From Opitutaceae bacterium (GTDB lineage: Bacteria; Verrucomicrobiota; Verrucomicrobiia; Opitutales; Opitutaceae): 64,000 bases of DNA. Below the pieces are notes generated by a model that made no database searches, was not told the origin of the DNA, and saw nothing but the letters and a program-made list of their open reading frames with translations. Positions within the stretch are counted from its first letter, which is position 1. Each line of letters starts with the position of its first letter. Made by a program: the position numbers and the translations under genes. Below, in pieces: positions 8,583 to 16,563 of the stretch. The stretch lies in contig JADJTK010000029.1 in NCBI GenBank assembly GCA_016711225.1, forward strand, positions 1-64,000, given 5' to 3'.

Positions 8583-9194
8583 TCAGAAGTGCCAATAGAC
8601 GCCGCCTTGCAGCGTGCCCAGTCCGAGCTGCGCGTGCTGGTACTCCAGTCGCACACTCCACCGTTTCGCGAACCCATACTCCGCTCCGACGCCGAGCAGG
8701 AGATCGCTGTCCGACACCGTCTCGGTGCGGGATACGGATCGAGTCCACGTGTAACGCAGGTCGGTATAGAGAATGCCCAACTTGCCGAACAAGCGGAAGC
8801 GATCACTGACCGGCCATAGCCGCATCGCCTGCACGGAAGCTCCCCTCAAACGCACTTTATACGGCTCCAACGACAAAGTGTAATCTCCGGTGCCTGGTCC
8901 GCGCGGTGAATTGCCATTCGAAAAGATCCCCTGAAAGCCGGATCCGTAATCGTGCAGTGCACCGGAGATTGCGAAGTAGCGGCAGGGTTGAAATCCGAAC
9001 TCGATTCCGACCGACGGCCCGGTCGAGTCTTTGAGCCGATTAATCCTTTCGCCGGAGTTGATATTATGCACATCGTGCTCGAGCCACGAATAGCCTGTGG
9101 TCACCCCCACGAACCAAGGCGTTTCTTGAGCCGCAAGCGCGCTCGCGGAAGCGAATAGAACCAGTGCACCAATCAAAGCTTCTGTGGTCTTCAT
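8583..9194 (-). CDS. Small outer-membrane beta-barrel protein (OmpA-TM-like)
   Basis: A 203-residue precursor beginning MKTTEALIG, with a signal peptide cut near ASALAAQ. The mature part has short alternating hydrophobic strands (WFVGVTTGYSWLE, VGIEFGFQPCRYFAISG, FGKLGILYTDLRY, LLLGVGAEYGFAKRWSVRLEYQ) and ends GGVYWHF with terminal Phe, as OmpA-transmembrane/OmpW-like 8-stranded barrels do. Upstream ATG (9203) and TTG (9206) codons are alternative starts. I favour 9194 because it gives a compact signal peptide. The gene stands alone and converges on hemA. Function beyond being a surface barrel cannot be assigned. Confidence 0.72.
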   Translation of the reverse strand: MKTTEALIGALVLFASASALAAQETPWFVGVTTGYSWLEHDVHNINSGERINRLKDSTGPSVGIEFGFQPCRYFAISGALHDYGSGFQGIFSNGNSPRGPGTGDYTLSLEPYKVRLRGASVQAMRLWPVSDRFRLFGKLGILYTDLRYTWTRSVSRTETVSDSDLLLGVGAEYGFAKRWSVRLEYQHAQLGLGTLQGGVYWHF

Positions 9195-9635
9195 AGCGTC
9201 CATCAATTGCAGATTGTTATCAAAGGCTCTTTACAGAGCAGTGAGTCCGTCCGGCGGGAGCGGGAGATCCCCGCCAAATTTGCCGAAACACGACATCCGA
9301 ATCGGCGTAAGCGATGCCCCAAGGTCCGGGGAGAGTTTGGCGCCACTCAAAGCCGAGGGACAGCACAGCGATCAGCGCCGGGCGTCCGCTGGGGGGTTGT
9401 TCATGGTGCAGGTATTCTACCGTTGTTTGGCGAAGTGCCGGGGCGAAAAGGGCGAACCGCGCACCAACCGTCAACTACGAGGCGCGTCCCGTATCCGAAT
9501 CGTTTCAGATCGACTCCCGCCGTTGGCCCCGAGCCCGTCGCGCACCAGTGCGCCCCCTTAGACAGGTGACAGGCGCACGCCGGGACTTCGGCTTCCGTCA
9601 CCAAGGACCAGTGCGCTGCACCAGCCCGAACAAGG

Positions 9636-9911
9636 ATGCCGCTGTGGGAGAGCGTGCCTGCACGCCTTCTTGTCCGCTGGAACAAGTACATTCGCCTCGT
9701 CGGCTCTTTGGTTGTCGCTCTCTCACTGGGATATGTTGTCAACAACCTGAGAAGTGCGTTCGCGGACCGCGACCTGTACGTCCATCCGGAAAGCGACTAT
9801 CGCTTTCCGGCCCTCAATCTTGCTGCTGTTGTGCTTCCGGTCTCTGCCGCCATAACCGCCATCCGTTTGCCCAAACGGGAGAACAAGAGTCGCGTTATTG
9901 GCGTCGACTAG
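9636..9911 (+). CDS. Doubtful small membrane-like open frame, lower GC than surroundings
   Basis: 91 codons. After an N-terminus read through a REP-like hairpin, residues 14-91 contain two hydrophobic stretches (YIRLVGSLVVALSLGYVV and LNLAAVVLPVSAAITAI). Base composition is visibly lower in GC than neighbouring genes, suggesting acquired DNA or a remnant. No family is recognised, no clear ribosome-binding site was seen and the start codon lies in the repeat, so this may not be a functional gene. Confidence 0.22.
   Translation: MPLWESVPARLLVRWNKYIRLVGSLVVALSLGYVVNNLRSAFADRDLYVHPESDYRFPALNLAAVVLPVSAAITAIRLPKRENKSRVIGVD
9652..9665. repeat. REP-like hairpin
   Basis: Arms GCGTGC / GCACGC with a 2-base loop, preceded by TGTGGGAGA. 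The core AGCGTGCCTGCACGCC resembles the larger repeat at 8289. Confidence 0.5.
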
Positions 9912-10008
9912 CGTCTCAGCTCCCTCACTCGTAGTCTCCTCTGTCTCCTCCTCACTTCGTTGTCTTCTGTGGCCACTCCGAACTCCACGCCTCCCGGCCA
10001 CCGCAAGA

Positions 10009-10076
10009 CGGAGACTCCCTTCGGCCGGCGCCTGGTCCGGCTCACGCTCGGCGGCACCGGCGTACCGACCGTGGTT
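10009..10076 (+). pseudogene. Duplicated scrap of the 11183 histidine kinase 5' end
   Basis: Translated in the frame of 9960, this stretch reads ETPFGRRLVRLTLGGTGVPTVV. The intact kinase downstream reads ETPFDRRLLWLTLGTGAPAVV at the same place. Nucleotide similarity is high over about 65-70 bases, and the pyrimidine-rich leader before it also resembles the leader before 11183. After about 10080 the similarity stops. It is a partial, decayed duplication, not a gene. Confidence 0.7.
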
Positions 10077-10149
10077 TGCACGAGGAATGGACGCAACAAT
10101 GTTGAAAATCCGACTACAGATCTTCAACAAATCGTCCCGAAATGAGGCA

Positions 10150-10186
10150 TTGAGATGCCGAAAAAATGGTGCCATAATTTCGGCAT
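10150..10186 (+). promoter_or_regulatory. Promoter with overlapping inverted-repeat operator for the AbiEi-like gene
   Basis: A -35-like TTGAGA (10150-10155) is followed after 17 bases by a -10-like CATAAT (10173-10178). A perfect 9-base inverted repeat, ATGCCGAAA (10155-10163) and TTTCGGCAT (10178-10186), spans the space between the two boxes. AbiEi-type antitoxins are known to repress their own promoters by binding inverted repeats, so this is a plausible autoregulatory operator. Its presence also argues that translation starts at 10194, not at the in-frame ATG at 10155 that lies inside the operator. Confidence 0.6.
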
Positions 10187-10193
10187 CCTTCGA

Positions 10194-10811
10194 ATGAAAA
10201 CCAACTATGGAGACCTCCAGAGCGGCCTCCTACGCCGCATCAACGGCAAGGGCCCGGACTGGGCCTTTACCCCGAGCGACTTCGCGGACTTCGGCGACCC
10301 TCGCTCCGTTGGCAAAGGGCTCACCCGCTTGGTCAAAATCGGCACGATCCGTCGGGTGCGGCGTGGCGTTTACGAAGTCCCCCACGAAAACCCGATAATT
10401 GGCACGGTGGGGACCGACACCGATGCCGTCATCGCGGCCATCGCGCGCCGTGACGGGCTCAAGCTCATCCCCCCAAGTGCCCACGCGGCCAATCTCCTCG
10501 GGCTCAGCACTCAAGTCGCCGCGCGTGCCGCGGATGGTATTGCCGGCCGCGCGCGCGTTCTCAGTACTGGCGGCAAATCCGAAGTGATCCTGCGTCGCCG
10601 CTCCACCAAGACAATGGCGCTCGCCGGCCGCACCAGCAGTTGGGTCGCCGAAGCGTTGCGCAACATCGGCCGCCAACACATCACATCCGCCCGCCTCGCC
10701 GAGCTGAGAACCCGTTTCAGCACGGCCGACCGCCGCCAACTCCGCGCCGACCTGCGCTACGTTCCGGCCTGGATGCGCCCCCATTTCCTCTTCCTCGCCG
10801 GCGATGAGTAG
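10194..10811 (+). CDS. DUF6088 / AbiEi-like antitoxin-type transcriptional regulator
   Basis: A 205-residue protein starting MKTNYGDL. The N-terminal winged-helix region carries FTPSDFADFGDPRSVGKGL and TRLVKIGTIRRVRRGVYEVP, the hallmark of DUF6088/AbiEi-type proteins. The C-terminal part (SAHAANLLGLSTQV, SEVILRRRSTKTMALAG, LRADLRYVPAWM) also fits the family. In type IV AbiE systems this protein is the antitoxin and autorepressor of a nucleotidyltransferase toxin encoded immediately downstream. Here the reading frame is intact, with an operator-like repeat in its promoter. The start at 10194 is preferred because upstream codons fall inside the promoter. Only a toxin remnant follows, so it is effectively an orphan antitoxin. 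Confidence 0.8.
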   Translation: MKTNYGDLQSGLLRRINGKGPDWAFTPSDFADFGDPRSVGKGLTRLVKIGTIRRVRRGVYEVPHENPIIGTVGTDTDAVIAAIARRDGLKLIPPSAHAANLLGLSTQVAARAADGIAGRARVLSTGGKSEVILRRRSTKTMALAGRTSSWVAEALRNIGRQHITSARLAELRTRFSTADRRQLRADLRYVPAWMRPHFLFLAGDE

Positions 10812-11042
10812 CACGCCCTCTCACTCACGAATCGCCGCGCGATCTGCCTCCAAACCACGGCAGCCGCCGACATCCCCGCTCCCATGGGGGGAACGGATTT
10901 CTGGGTTTGCTGGACTCTGCGCGAACCATTCTCCCTGCCCGGCGCGACGGATCATTTCATGTTCTTTCGCCCGCCCTCGCCGTGGTCCAAAGTTGTCACC
11001 ACGCTCTCGTCACTTGAGGCGCGCATCAACGCCGCCTCCTGA
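10812..11042 (+). pseudogene. Truncated AbiEii-type nucleotidyltransferase toxin remnant
   Basis: Directly after the antitoxin stop, and in the same frame, the translation gives NRRAICLQTTAAADIPAPM and then DFWVCWTLREPFSLPGATD followed by HFMFF. This matches the conserved N-terminal block of AbiEii toxins (…EKDFWVCWTLRELF…LTFKGG). The next expected motif, the catalytic GGTSLSK…RFSEDID nucleotidyltransferase signature, is missing: the frame continues RPPSPWSKVV and stops at 11042. An ATG at 10804 overlapping the antitoxin stop, the usual toxin start, is in a different frame. The toxin is therefore dead by frameshift and loss of most of the gene. Identification rests on motif memory, not a search. 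Confidence 0.6.
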
Positions 11043-11182
11043 GCGCCCGCGGCGAACACCCCGAGAACGAGTACGAAAATGACAACGGTTCCCCTCCTCC
11101 GCTCCTTGAGCACTGGACGTTAGCCATTCCTCCCCTTCCGCCTCCGCCCTTCCTTCCCTCCGTTACCTTCTGTCGCCTCTCC

Positions 11183-12541
11183 GTGCCCCCCGCCCCCATC
11201 AGCCCCCACCGCCGCCGCAAACCGGAGACGCCCTTCGACCGGCGCCTGCTCTGGCTCACGCTCGGCACCGGCGCGCCGGCCGTGGTCACGGCCATGACGT
11301 TGCTCTTCGTCCACGACTTCACCGAGCGCACCCGCTGGACCCTCGCCCTCTTCGTCGTCGGTAGTTGGTTCTTCGGCTCGCTGTTGGTGCGCGAACGCGT
11401 CGTACGGCCACTCCAGACCCTCGCCAACCTCCTCGCCGCCCTGCGCGAGGGTGATTTCTCGATCCGCGCCCGCAGTTCCCGCCCCGACGATCCGCTCGGC
11501 GAAGTCCACGTCGAAGTCAACGGCCTTGGCGCGATGCTGCGCGAGCAGCGCCTTGTCGCCATGGAGGCCACCGCCCTGTTGCGCACCGTCATGGCCGAGA
11601 TCGACGTCGCCATCTTCGCCTTCGACGAACAGGGCCGGCTGCGCCTGATCAACCGCTCCGGCCAGGAATTGCTCGCCCAACCCGCCGAACGCGTCATCGG
11701 CCGCACCGCCGCCGAGCTCGGCCTGGGCGACTGTCTAGAAGGTCCGGCCACCCGCCTGATGTCCTCGGTGTTTCCCGGCGGCCCAGGCCGCTGGGGCATG
11801 AGGCGCAACTCCTTCCGCGAACGCGGCCTGCCGCATCAGCTCGTCGTCATCGCCGATCTCAGCAGCCCCCTGCGCGAGGAAGAGCTCAAGGCCTGGCAAA
11901 AACTCGTACGCGTGCTCGGCCACGAGCTCAACAACTCGCTGGCCCCCATCAAATCCCTCGCCGGCAGCCTTGGCACCCTGCTCCAGCGCCGCCCCGCCGA
12001 CTGGGAGGACGACATGCAACGCGGCCTCGAGATCATCGCCTCCCGAGCCGACGGCCTCGCCCGTTTCATGGAGGCCTACGCCCGGCTTGCGCGCCTGCCC
12101 GCCCCCAAGCTCGCTCCCGCCGACCTCTGCGCCATCGCCCGCCGGGTCGCCTCCCTGGAGACCCGGATCCCGATCGCCATCGCCGACTGCCCTCCACTGC
12201 AACTGTCCATCGACGCCGCCCAGATCGAGCAGCTCCTCATCAACGCCTTGAAAAACGCCGTCGAGGCCGCTCTCGACACCGGCGGGGGGGTGCGGCTGCG
12301 CTGGGCCACAACACCCCATTTCGCCGAGGTGGTGATCGAGGACGAAGGCCACGGCATCGCCAACCCGGGCAATCTCTTCGTTCCCTTCTTCACCACCAAG
12401 CCAGGGGGCTCGGGTATCGGCCTGGTTCTTTGTCGCCAAATTGCAGAGAACCACGGAGGCAGCTTCACCCTCGCCAACCGCACCGACCGTCCCGGCGGCG
12501 TGGCCACGCTGCGCCTGCCGCTGAAACCGGCCCTGGCCTAA
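11183..12541 (+). CDS. NtrY-like membrane sensor histidine kinase
   Basis: The protein has 452 residues with a GTG start. Two transmembrane helices lie near residues 23-43 and 52-69, then a HAMP-like linker (70-125) and a PAS-type domain (about 130-230, DVAIFAFDEQGRLRLINRSG). The kinase core has His247 in RVLGHELNNSLAPIKSLAG and an HATPase with NALKNAVEAAL, DEGHGI and GSGIGLVLCRQIAENHGG. The GHELNNSLAPI box and TM-HAMP-PAS order are typical of NtrY-like kinases, which pair with NtrC-type activators. No such regulator is adjacent. The promoter region is the degenerate DNA after the AbiE remnant, so expression may have been affected by that insertion. A fragment of its 5' end is duplicated at 10009-10076. 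Confidence 0.88.
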   Translation: MPPAPISPHRRRKPETPFDRRLLWLTLGTGAPAVVTAMTLLFVHDFTERTRWTLALFVVGSWFFGSLLVRERVVRPLQTLANLLAALREGDFSIRARSSRPDDPLGEVHVEVNGLGAMLREQRLVAMEATALLRTVMAEIDVAIFAFDEQGRLRLINRSGQELLAQPAERVIGRTAAELGLGDCLEGPATRLMSSVFPGGPGRWGMRRNSFRERGLPHQLVVIADLSSPLREEELKAWQKLVRVLGHELNNSLAPIKSLAGSLGTLLQRRPADWEDDMQRGLEIIASRADGLARFMEAYARLARLPAPKLAPADLCAIARRVASLETRIPIAIADCPPLQLSIDAAQIEQLLINALKNAVEAALDTGGGVRLRWATTPHFAEVVIEDEGHGIANPGNLFVPFFTTKPGGSGIGLVLCRQIAENHGGSFTLANRTDRPGGVATLRLPLKPALA

Positions 12542-12601
12542 TTCCGCCCGAAGAAAACCTTTGCCCCGCGCCAGCCGCCCTCCAGAAAATATCGGCCTCC
12601 G

Positions 12602-13879
12602 ATGAGCACCGCACCCTCCCAAGTTCTCAACGCCTCGCCGCTCCGTGATCTCGACCCCGAGATCCACGCCCTCATTGCCGCCGAACTCCGGCGCCAACAG
12701 GACCATATCGAGCTGATCGCCTCCGAAAACTTCACGCTCCCCGCCATCATGGAGGCGCAGGGCAGCGTGCTGACCAACAAGTACGCCGAGGGTTACCCGG
12801 GCAAACGCTGGTACGGCGGTTGCGAACACGTCGACAAGGTCGAGCAGATCGCCATCGACCGCGCCAAGACGCTCTTCGGCGCCGAGCACGCCAACGTGCA
12901 GCCGCACTCCGGCTCCCAGGCCAACTTCGCCGTCTACACCGCCGTGCTCCAGCCCGGCGACAAGATCTTGGGCATGAACCTCAGCCACGGCGGCCACCTC
13001 ACCCACGGCAACCCGGCCAACTTCTCCGGCAAGCTCTACCAATTCGTCCAATACGGCGTGCGCGCCGACACCGGCCTCATCGACTACGACGAGCTCGCCG
13101 CCACCGCCGCCCGCGAGAAGCCCAAGATGATCACCGTGGGCGCCAGCGCCTACCCGCGCGTCATCGACTTCGCCCGCATGGGCGAGATCGCCCGCTCGGT
13201 GGGTGCGCTGCTCTTCGCCGACATCGCCCACATCGCCGGCCTTGTCGCCGCCGGGATCCATCCCTCGCCCGTCGCCCACGCCGACTTCGTCACCACCACC
13301 ACGCACAAGACCCTGCGTGGCCCGCGCGGCGGCCTCATCCTCTGCAAGGCCATCCACGCCAAGGCGCTCGACAGCGCCGTCTTCCCCGGCGGCCAAGGCG
13401 GCCCGCTCGAGCACGTCATCGCCGCGAAGGCCGTGTGCTTCGGCGAGGCGCTCAAGCCCAGCTTTGTTGACTATCAGAAGCAGATCGTGGCCAACGCCAA
13501 GGCCCTCGCCGCAGCGATGCTCCAGCGCGGCTACGCCCTCGCCTCGGGCGGCACCGACAACCACCTCATGCTCGTCGATCTCCGCGCGAAGTTCCCGGAG
13601 CTCACCGGCAAGGTGGCCCAAGAGTCGCTCGATAAGGCCAACATCACCTGCAACAAGAACACCGTGCCGTACGAGACGCGCTCGCCCTTCCAGGCCAGCG
13701 GTATTCGCCTCGGTACGCCGGCGGTGACCACCCGTGGGATGAAGGAAGCCGACATGGACAAGATCGCCGAAGCGATCGACCTGGTGCTCGGCGCCCCGGA
13801 GAGCGAAGAAAAGCGCGCGGCCGCCAAGTCCCTGGTCCAGGCCCTCACCGCCGCCCACCCGCTGCCGTACAAGCTCTAA
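12602..13879 (+). CDS. glyA: Serine hydroxymethyltransferase
   Basis: A 425-residue PLP enzyme interconverting serine and glycine with transfer of a one-carbon unit to tetrahydrofolate. Conserved blocks are present in order: LIASENFTLPAIMEAQGS, TNKYAEGYPGKRWYGGCEHVD, NVQPHSGSQAN, ADIAHIAGLVAAG, the PLP-lysine motif TTTTHKTLRGPRGG (Lys236), AVFPGGQGGPLEH and GGTDNHLMLVDL. Length is normal. It lies 60 bases after the kinase gene on the same strand and is followed by a clear hairpin terminator at 14010. No upstream glycine riboswitch was seen in the short spacer. Confidence 0.97.
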   Translation: MSTAPSQVLNASPLRDLDPEIHALIAAELRRQQDHIELIASENFTLPAIMEAQGSVLTNKYAEGYPGKRWYGGCEHVDKVEQIAIDRAKTLFGAEHANVQPHSGSQANFAVYTAVLQPGDKILGMNLSHGGHLTHGNPANFSGKLYQFVQYGVRADTGLIDYDELAATAAREKPKMITVGASAYPRVIDFARMGEIARSVGALLFADIAHIAGLVAAGIHPSPVAHADFVTTTTHKTLRGPRGGLILCKAIHAKALDSAVFPGGQGGPLEHVIAAKAVCFGEALKPSFVDYQKQIVANAKALAAAMLQRGYALASGGTDNHLMLVDLRAKFPELTGKVAQESLDKANITCNKNTVPYETRSPFQASGIRLGTPAVTTRGMKEADMDKIAEAIDLVLGAPESEEKRAAAKSLVQALTAAHPLPYKL

Positions 13880-14009
13880 TACACAGTAGCGAGTAGTGAG
13901 TAACGGGTAGTCCGCCCCTCCTGCTCCTGTTCCCCGAAGGTTCTGCCCCACGGCAGAATGCTCCCTCGTTCTCTCGAGCAGCGAGTATCGAGCAGTCCCC
14001 AAGTTCTTC

Positions 14010-14036
14010 GGCCCGCCCTCACCGGCGGGCCTTTTT
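14010..14036 (+). terminator. Factor-independent terminator of glyA
   Basis: An 8-bp stem GGCCCGCC / GGCGGGCC (14010-14017, 14024-14031) with a 6-base loop is followed directly by five T (14032-14036). Confidence 0.85.
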
Positions 14037-14089
14037 GTTGGGTGCTACAATCACCCCGAGCCCCTGCTGGCGGGCAATCGAACCGTAGG

Positions 14090-14107
14090 GGCGTCGCTTG
14101 CGACGCC
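14090..14107. repeat. REP-like hairpin
   Basis: Arms GGCGTCGC / GCGACGCC with a 2-base loop, preceded by CGTAGG. It follows the same TAGGNGCGNGCTTGCNCGC layout as the repeats at 8289 and 9652. Confidence 0.6.
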
Positions 14108-14796
14108 TTTCTGGGGCGCTCGCAACTGGCCCACGCCCAGGCGCAGAAGGCGTCGCCTCGCGTTCTTCGCGACGGCGCGCGAATATGTCCGACTTCACTT
14201 ATCACCTATTGTTTCGCGACCGGCTGAAGGCCGTTCGCATACTTGTGTTGCGCCATCATCGACGACACCCCGGGTTTGGGACGGAGAGAATAGAATCAGG
14301 GCGACTATTTCCGGGTGGTAACGCCAGAAGCCTCCACCCTGCGGCTCGGCTCGCTTCGCAAAACCAGCCCGCGTCCCTGGGGACCTGCATCCGTGAAATC
14401 CGCGGCGATCGCCACAAAGCGGCACGATAATGCACAAGAATCTTGATTGTCTTCGTGGCTCTTTGCGCCTTCTCGTGGCCAACGGGAAGGGCAAGCGCAG
14501 ATGAACGCGGATAGACGCAGATCAAAAGAGCTCCCGCGGCTCACGCGGGGGTCCGCAAAACGGACGGGCCACCTCACCGCGGTGGCCTACACGGCCGGCC
14601 CGCTCCTTTGGGACGGGCGACGGGGATGCCGCATCCGCGTTATCCGTGTGATCCGCGGTGAAATGCTGATTCTTTGCGTTCTCTGCGTCCTTGCGGTTTC
14701 CCTCTTCCGAACCTCTATGCGCTCCGTGGTCAAACTCCCGGAACCGGGGCGTCGACCAGCGACGCCCCTCCCCCACCACTGAGCCACCCGCCCCCA

Positions 14797-15669
14797 TCAG
14801 GCGCGGACGCACCCGTGCCGCGCATGGGTGTCGTACCACCCGGGCATCGGCCGGCCCTGCAGCAGCGACAGCCCCTTGGCGAGGATCTTGCCGGCCAGGT
14901 GCCGGGTGAGCTTCCCCGAATCCCCGAACAACGCATACTGGCGGAAGATCCGCCCATACAACTCGACGATCTCCGCCCCGGTCTTCCACTGGTCGGGCAG
15001 ATCGCTCCCAAACAGACCGCTCGACCCCTCCCGAAACCGATACCCGGCGAAACTCCGCTCCCGGGAGGGCTGCGGTTCCCGTTGACGGCCGATGCCCTGC
15101 TGCTGGACCGCCTCGAAATCCGTGTATCCCAGTTCCGTCAGAAGATCGATCTCCGCCCTGAGCTTGCCGAACACGATCTTCTCGGACTCGATCGAAACAT
15201 AGTCCGGCCGCACCGCGAACTCCCGCAGCGCCCGCAGGCACAGGGTGTCCATACCTTCGATGTCGATCTTCATGTAGTGCGGAATGCCGTGGCGTTCCAG
15301 GCTCTCCGCAAAGTTGACGGCGGAGATCTCGACAACTTCGCTCAGTGTCCCCCGGATCTCATTGCGCTGGGCCCAGTCGCTGGAAACCGTGCTCCAGACA
15401 CTATACTTCGTGTTGCGATACAGCTTGACCTTCCCCGGCGGCGTTCCGTCCGGCGAGGGCTCGACAATCGCCCCTTCCACGATGGTCAGCCGCTGCGCCG
15501 CTATGGCGCTCGCGAAGCGCTCCCGACACTGGGCAGCCAGCTCGGGGTCGGCCTCGAACGCCACCACCCGAAATCCCTTCGCCAGATAATAGTCGGTGTC
15601 CTGACCGGTGTGCATGCCGACGTCGTACACCAGATCGTCGTGCTTCCGCGTGGATCGTTTGGAATTCAT
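14797..15669 (-). CDS. FkbM-family SAM-dependent methyltransferase
   Basis: A 290-residue protein with the class I methyltransferase fold near its N-terminus: motif I region VYDVGMHTGQDTDYYLAKG and the acidic residue at the end of beta2 in VVAFEADPELA. The FkbM hallmark block HYMKIDIEGMDTLCLRALRE is at about residues 130-150, followed by PDYVSIESEK. FkbM enzymes O-methylate sugars or other small hydroxylated substrates, and are common in surface-polysaccharide and natural-product loci. The start at 15669 gives MNSKRS. It is the last gene of a minus-strand series that includes uridine kinase, the NHL protein and an exporter. Its substrate is unknown, and a sugar is inferred from context. Confidence 0.85.
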   Translation of the reverse strand: MNSKRSTRKHDDLVYDVGMHTGQDTDYYLAKGFRVVAFEADPELAAQCRERFASAIAAQRLTIVEGAIVEPSPDGTPPGKVKLYRNTKYSVWSTVSSDWAQRNEIRGTLSEVVEISAVNFAESLERHGIPHYMKIDIEGMDTLCLRALREFAVRPDYVSIESEKIVFGKLRAEIDLLTELGYTDFEAVQQQGIGRQREPQPSRERSFAGYRFREGSSGLFGSDLPDQWKTGAEIVELYGRIFRQYALFGDSGKLTRHLAGKILAKGLSLLQGRPMPGWYDTHARHGCVRA

Positions 15670-15939
15670 TGGAATGTTTTGGGCGCGCCGATGATCGCCG
15701 CGGTTGCGGAGAAGGGGCTCGTCGCTCAGTGCCCTGGCCTTCGTGACACCTTACGGAAACCTGTCTGGCGCAGCCATGAGACTACACTCGCACGGCGCCT
15801 TCCACCATGGGGTGTTCTAGGTAGCCCGCGGATGCGAGCCGGACGGCTCGATGATCGCATCGACCAAATGGGCCGTCACCTCGTCGGCGTTCCCGGAAGA
15901 CAGTCCGGGGAAGCCGCCGAGGCGCACCTCGCGCCCTGC

Positions 15940-16563
15940 TTATCGATCCCCCCGAAGCCGGCTCCGCACCACCTCCACCAGCAGGGCCACCGCAGCGCGG
16001 TTCTCCCCTCCCCGGGGCACGATGATATCCGCCCACAGCTTGCTCGGCGCGACATACTGCTCATGCATCGGCTTCACACTCGAACGGTATTGTTCGAGGA
16101 TGGAATCAACCGTGCGTCCCCGCTCCGCCAGATCGCGACTCAGGCGCCGGAGCGCGCGTTCATCATCATCGACGTCGATATACACCTTGAGGTCGAAAAG
16201 ATCCCGCAACCGGGGATCGGCGAAGAGTAGAATTCCCTCGACGAGGATGATCGGTCGCGGTTCGACCCTCTTCGGCTCCGTCCGCCTGCGATGGGTGGCG
16301 AAGTCGTACTGCGGCTGCGCGATGGCGCGCCCCGCACACAACTCCTGTACGTGCTCGACCAGCAGGGACGTCTCCAGCGCGTCCGGATGGTCGTAGTTGA
16401 TGGGGTGAGCACGAGCGCCATCGGCGTCGCCGTGGTCTTTGTAGTAGGAGTCGTGGGAAAGGTGCACGCCCTCCGAGGGCTGGATATCATCCAGCACCGC
16501 CTTGGTGAAGGTGGTCTTGCCCGACCCGGTACCACCCGCAATTCCGATAACAAAGGTTTTCAT
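15940..16563 (-). CDS. udk: Uridine kinase
   Basis: A 207-residue P-loop kinase that phosphorylates uridine or cytidine in pyrimidine salvage. The Walker A block GIAGGTGSGKTTF is at residues 7-19. It is followed by LSHDSYYKD, INYDHPDALE, PQYDFATHRR and ILVEGILLF (the lid and base-binding regions of the family). The C-terminal part KPMHEQYVAPSKLWADIIVPRGG also matches. I used the ATG at 16563 (MKTFVIG); the ATG two codons upstream at 16569 is equally possible. The region before it (16570-16836) is gene-free and holds a 24-base palindrome. It is separated from the FkbM gene by 270 empty bases. Confidence 0.92.
   Translation of the reverse strand: MKTFVIGIAGGTGSGKTTFTKAVLDDIQPSEGVHLSHDSYYKDHGDADGARAHPINYDHPDALETSLLVEHVQELCAGRAIAQPQYDFATHRRRTEPKRVEPRPIILVEGILLFADPRLRDLFDLKVYIDVDDDERALRRLSRDLAERGRTVDSILEQYRSSVKPMHEQYVAPSKLWADIIVPRGGENRAAVALLVEVVRSRLRGDR

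Larger units (their letters stand above)
9195..10149. other. 955-base accessory gap
   Basis: No well-supported gene. It contains a REP-like hairpin (9652-9665), a weak lower-GC open frame (9636-9911) and, at 10009-10076, a decayed copy of the 5' coding end of the histidine kinase gene at 11183. Confidence 0.55.
13880..14796. other. Repeat-rich gene-free region
   Basis: 917 bases without a convincing gene. It holds a GAGTAG/GAGTAA-like degenerate repeat just after glyA (13886-13910), the glyA terminator (14010-14036), a REP-like hairpin (14090-14107), and degenerate low-information stretches. These include GAACGCGGATAGACGCAG at 14503-14520, ATCCGCGTTATCCGTGTGAT at 14633-14652 and two TCTTTGCG-containing blocks near 14459 and 14671. 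Such decaying repeats are common in intergenic DNA of verrucomicrobial genomes as I recall them. The small open frames are of low quality. Confidence 0.6.

Noticed and set aside
10804..11082. A 92-codon frame starting at the ATG overlapping the antitoxin stop
   Set aside because: Positioned like a toxin start, but its translation is Pro/Arg/Ser-rich without AbiEii motifs; the motifs are in the antitoxin's own frame.
11735..14002. A 755-codon minus-strand open frame across the NtrY-like kinase and glyA
   Set aside because: Glycine/alanine/valine-rich nonsense opposite two certain genes; no motif.
13880..14796. Possible tRNA or small structured RNA in the spacer
   Set aside because: GTTCGA-like strings near 6170 and 14075 (read on either strand) lack matching T, D and acceptor stems; no cloverleaf could be built.
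14674..16230. A 518-codon plus-strand open frame
   Set aside because: Antisense to the FkbM methyltransferase and uridine kinase, and composed of Pro/Arg/His-rich residues.
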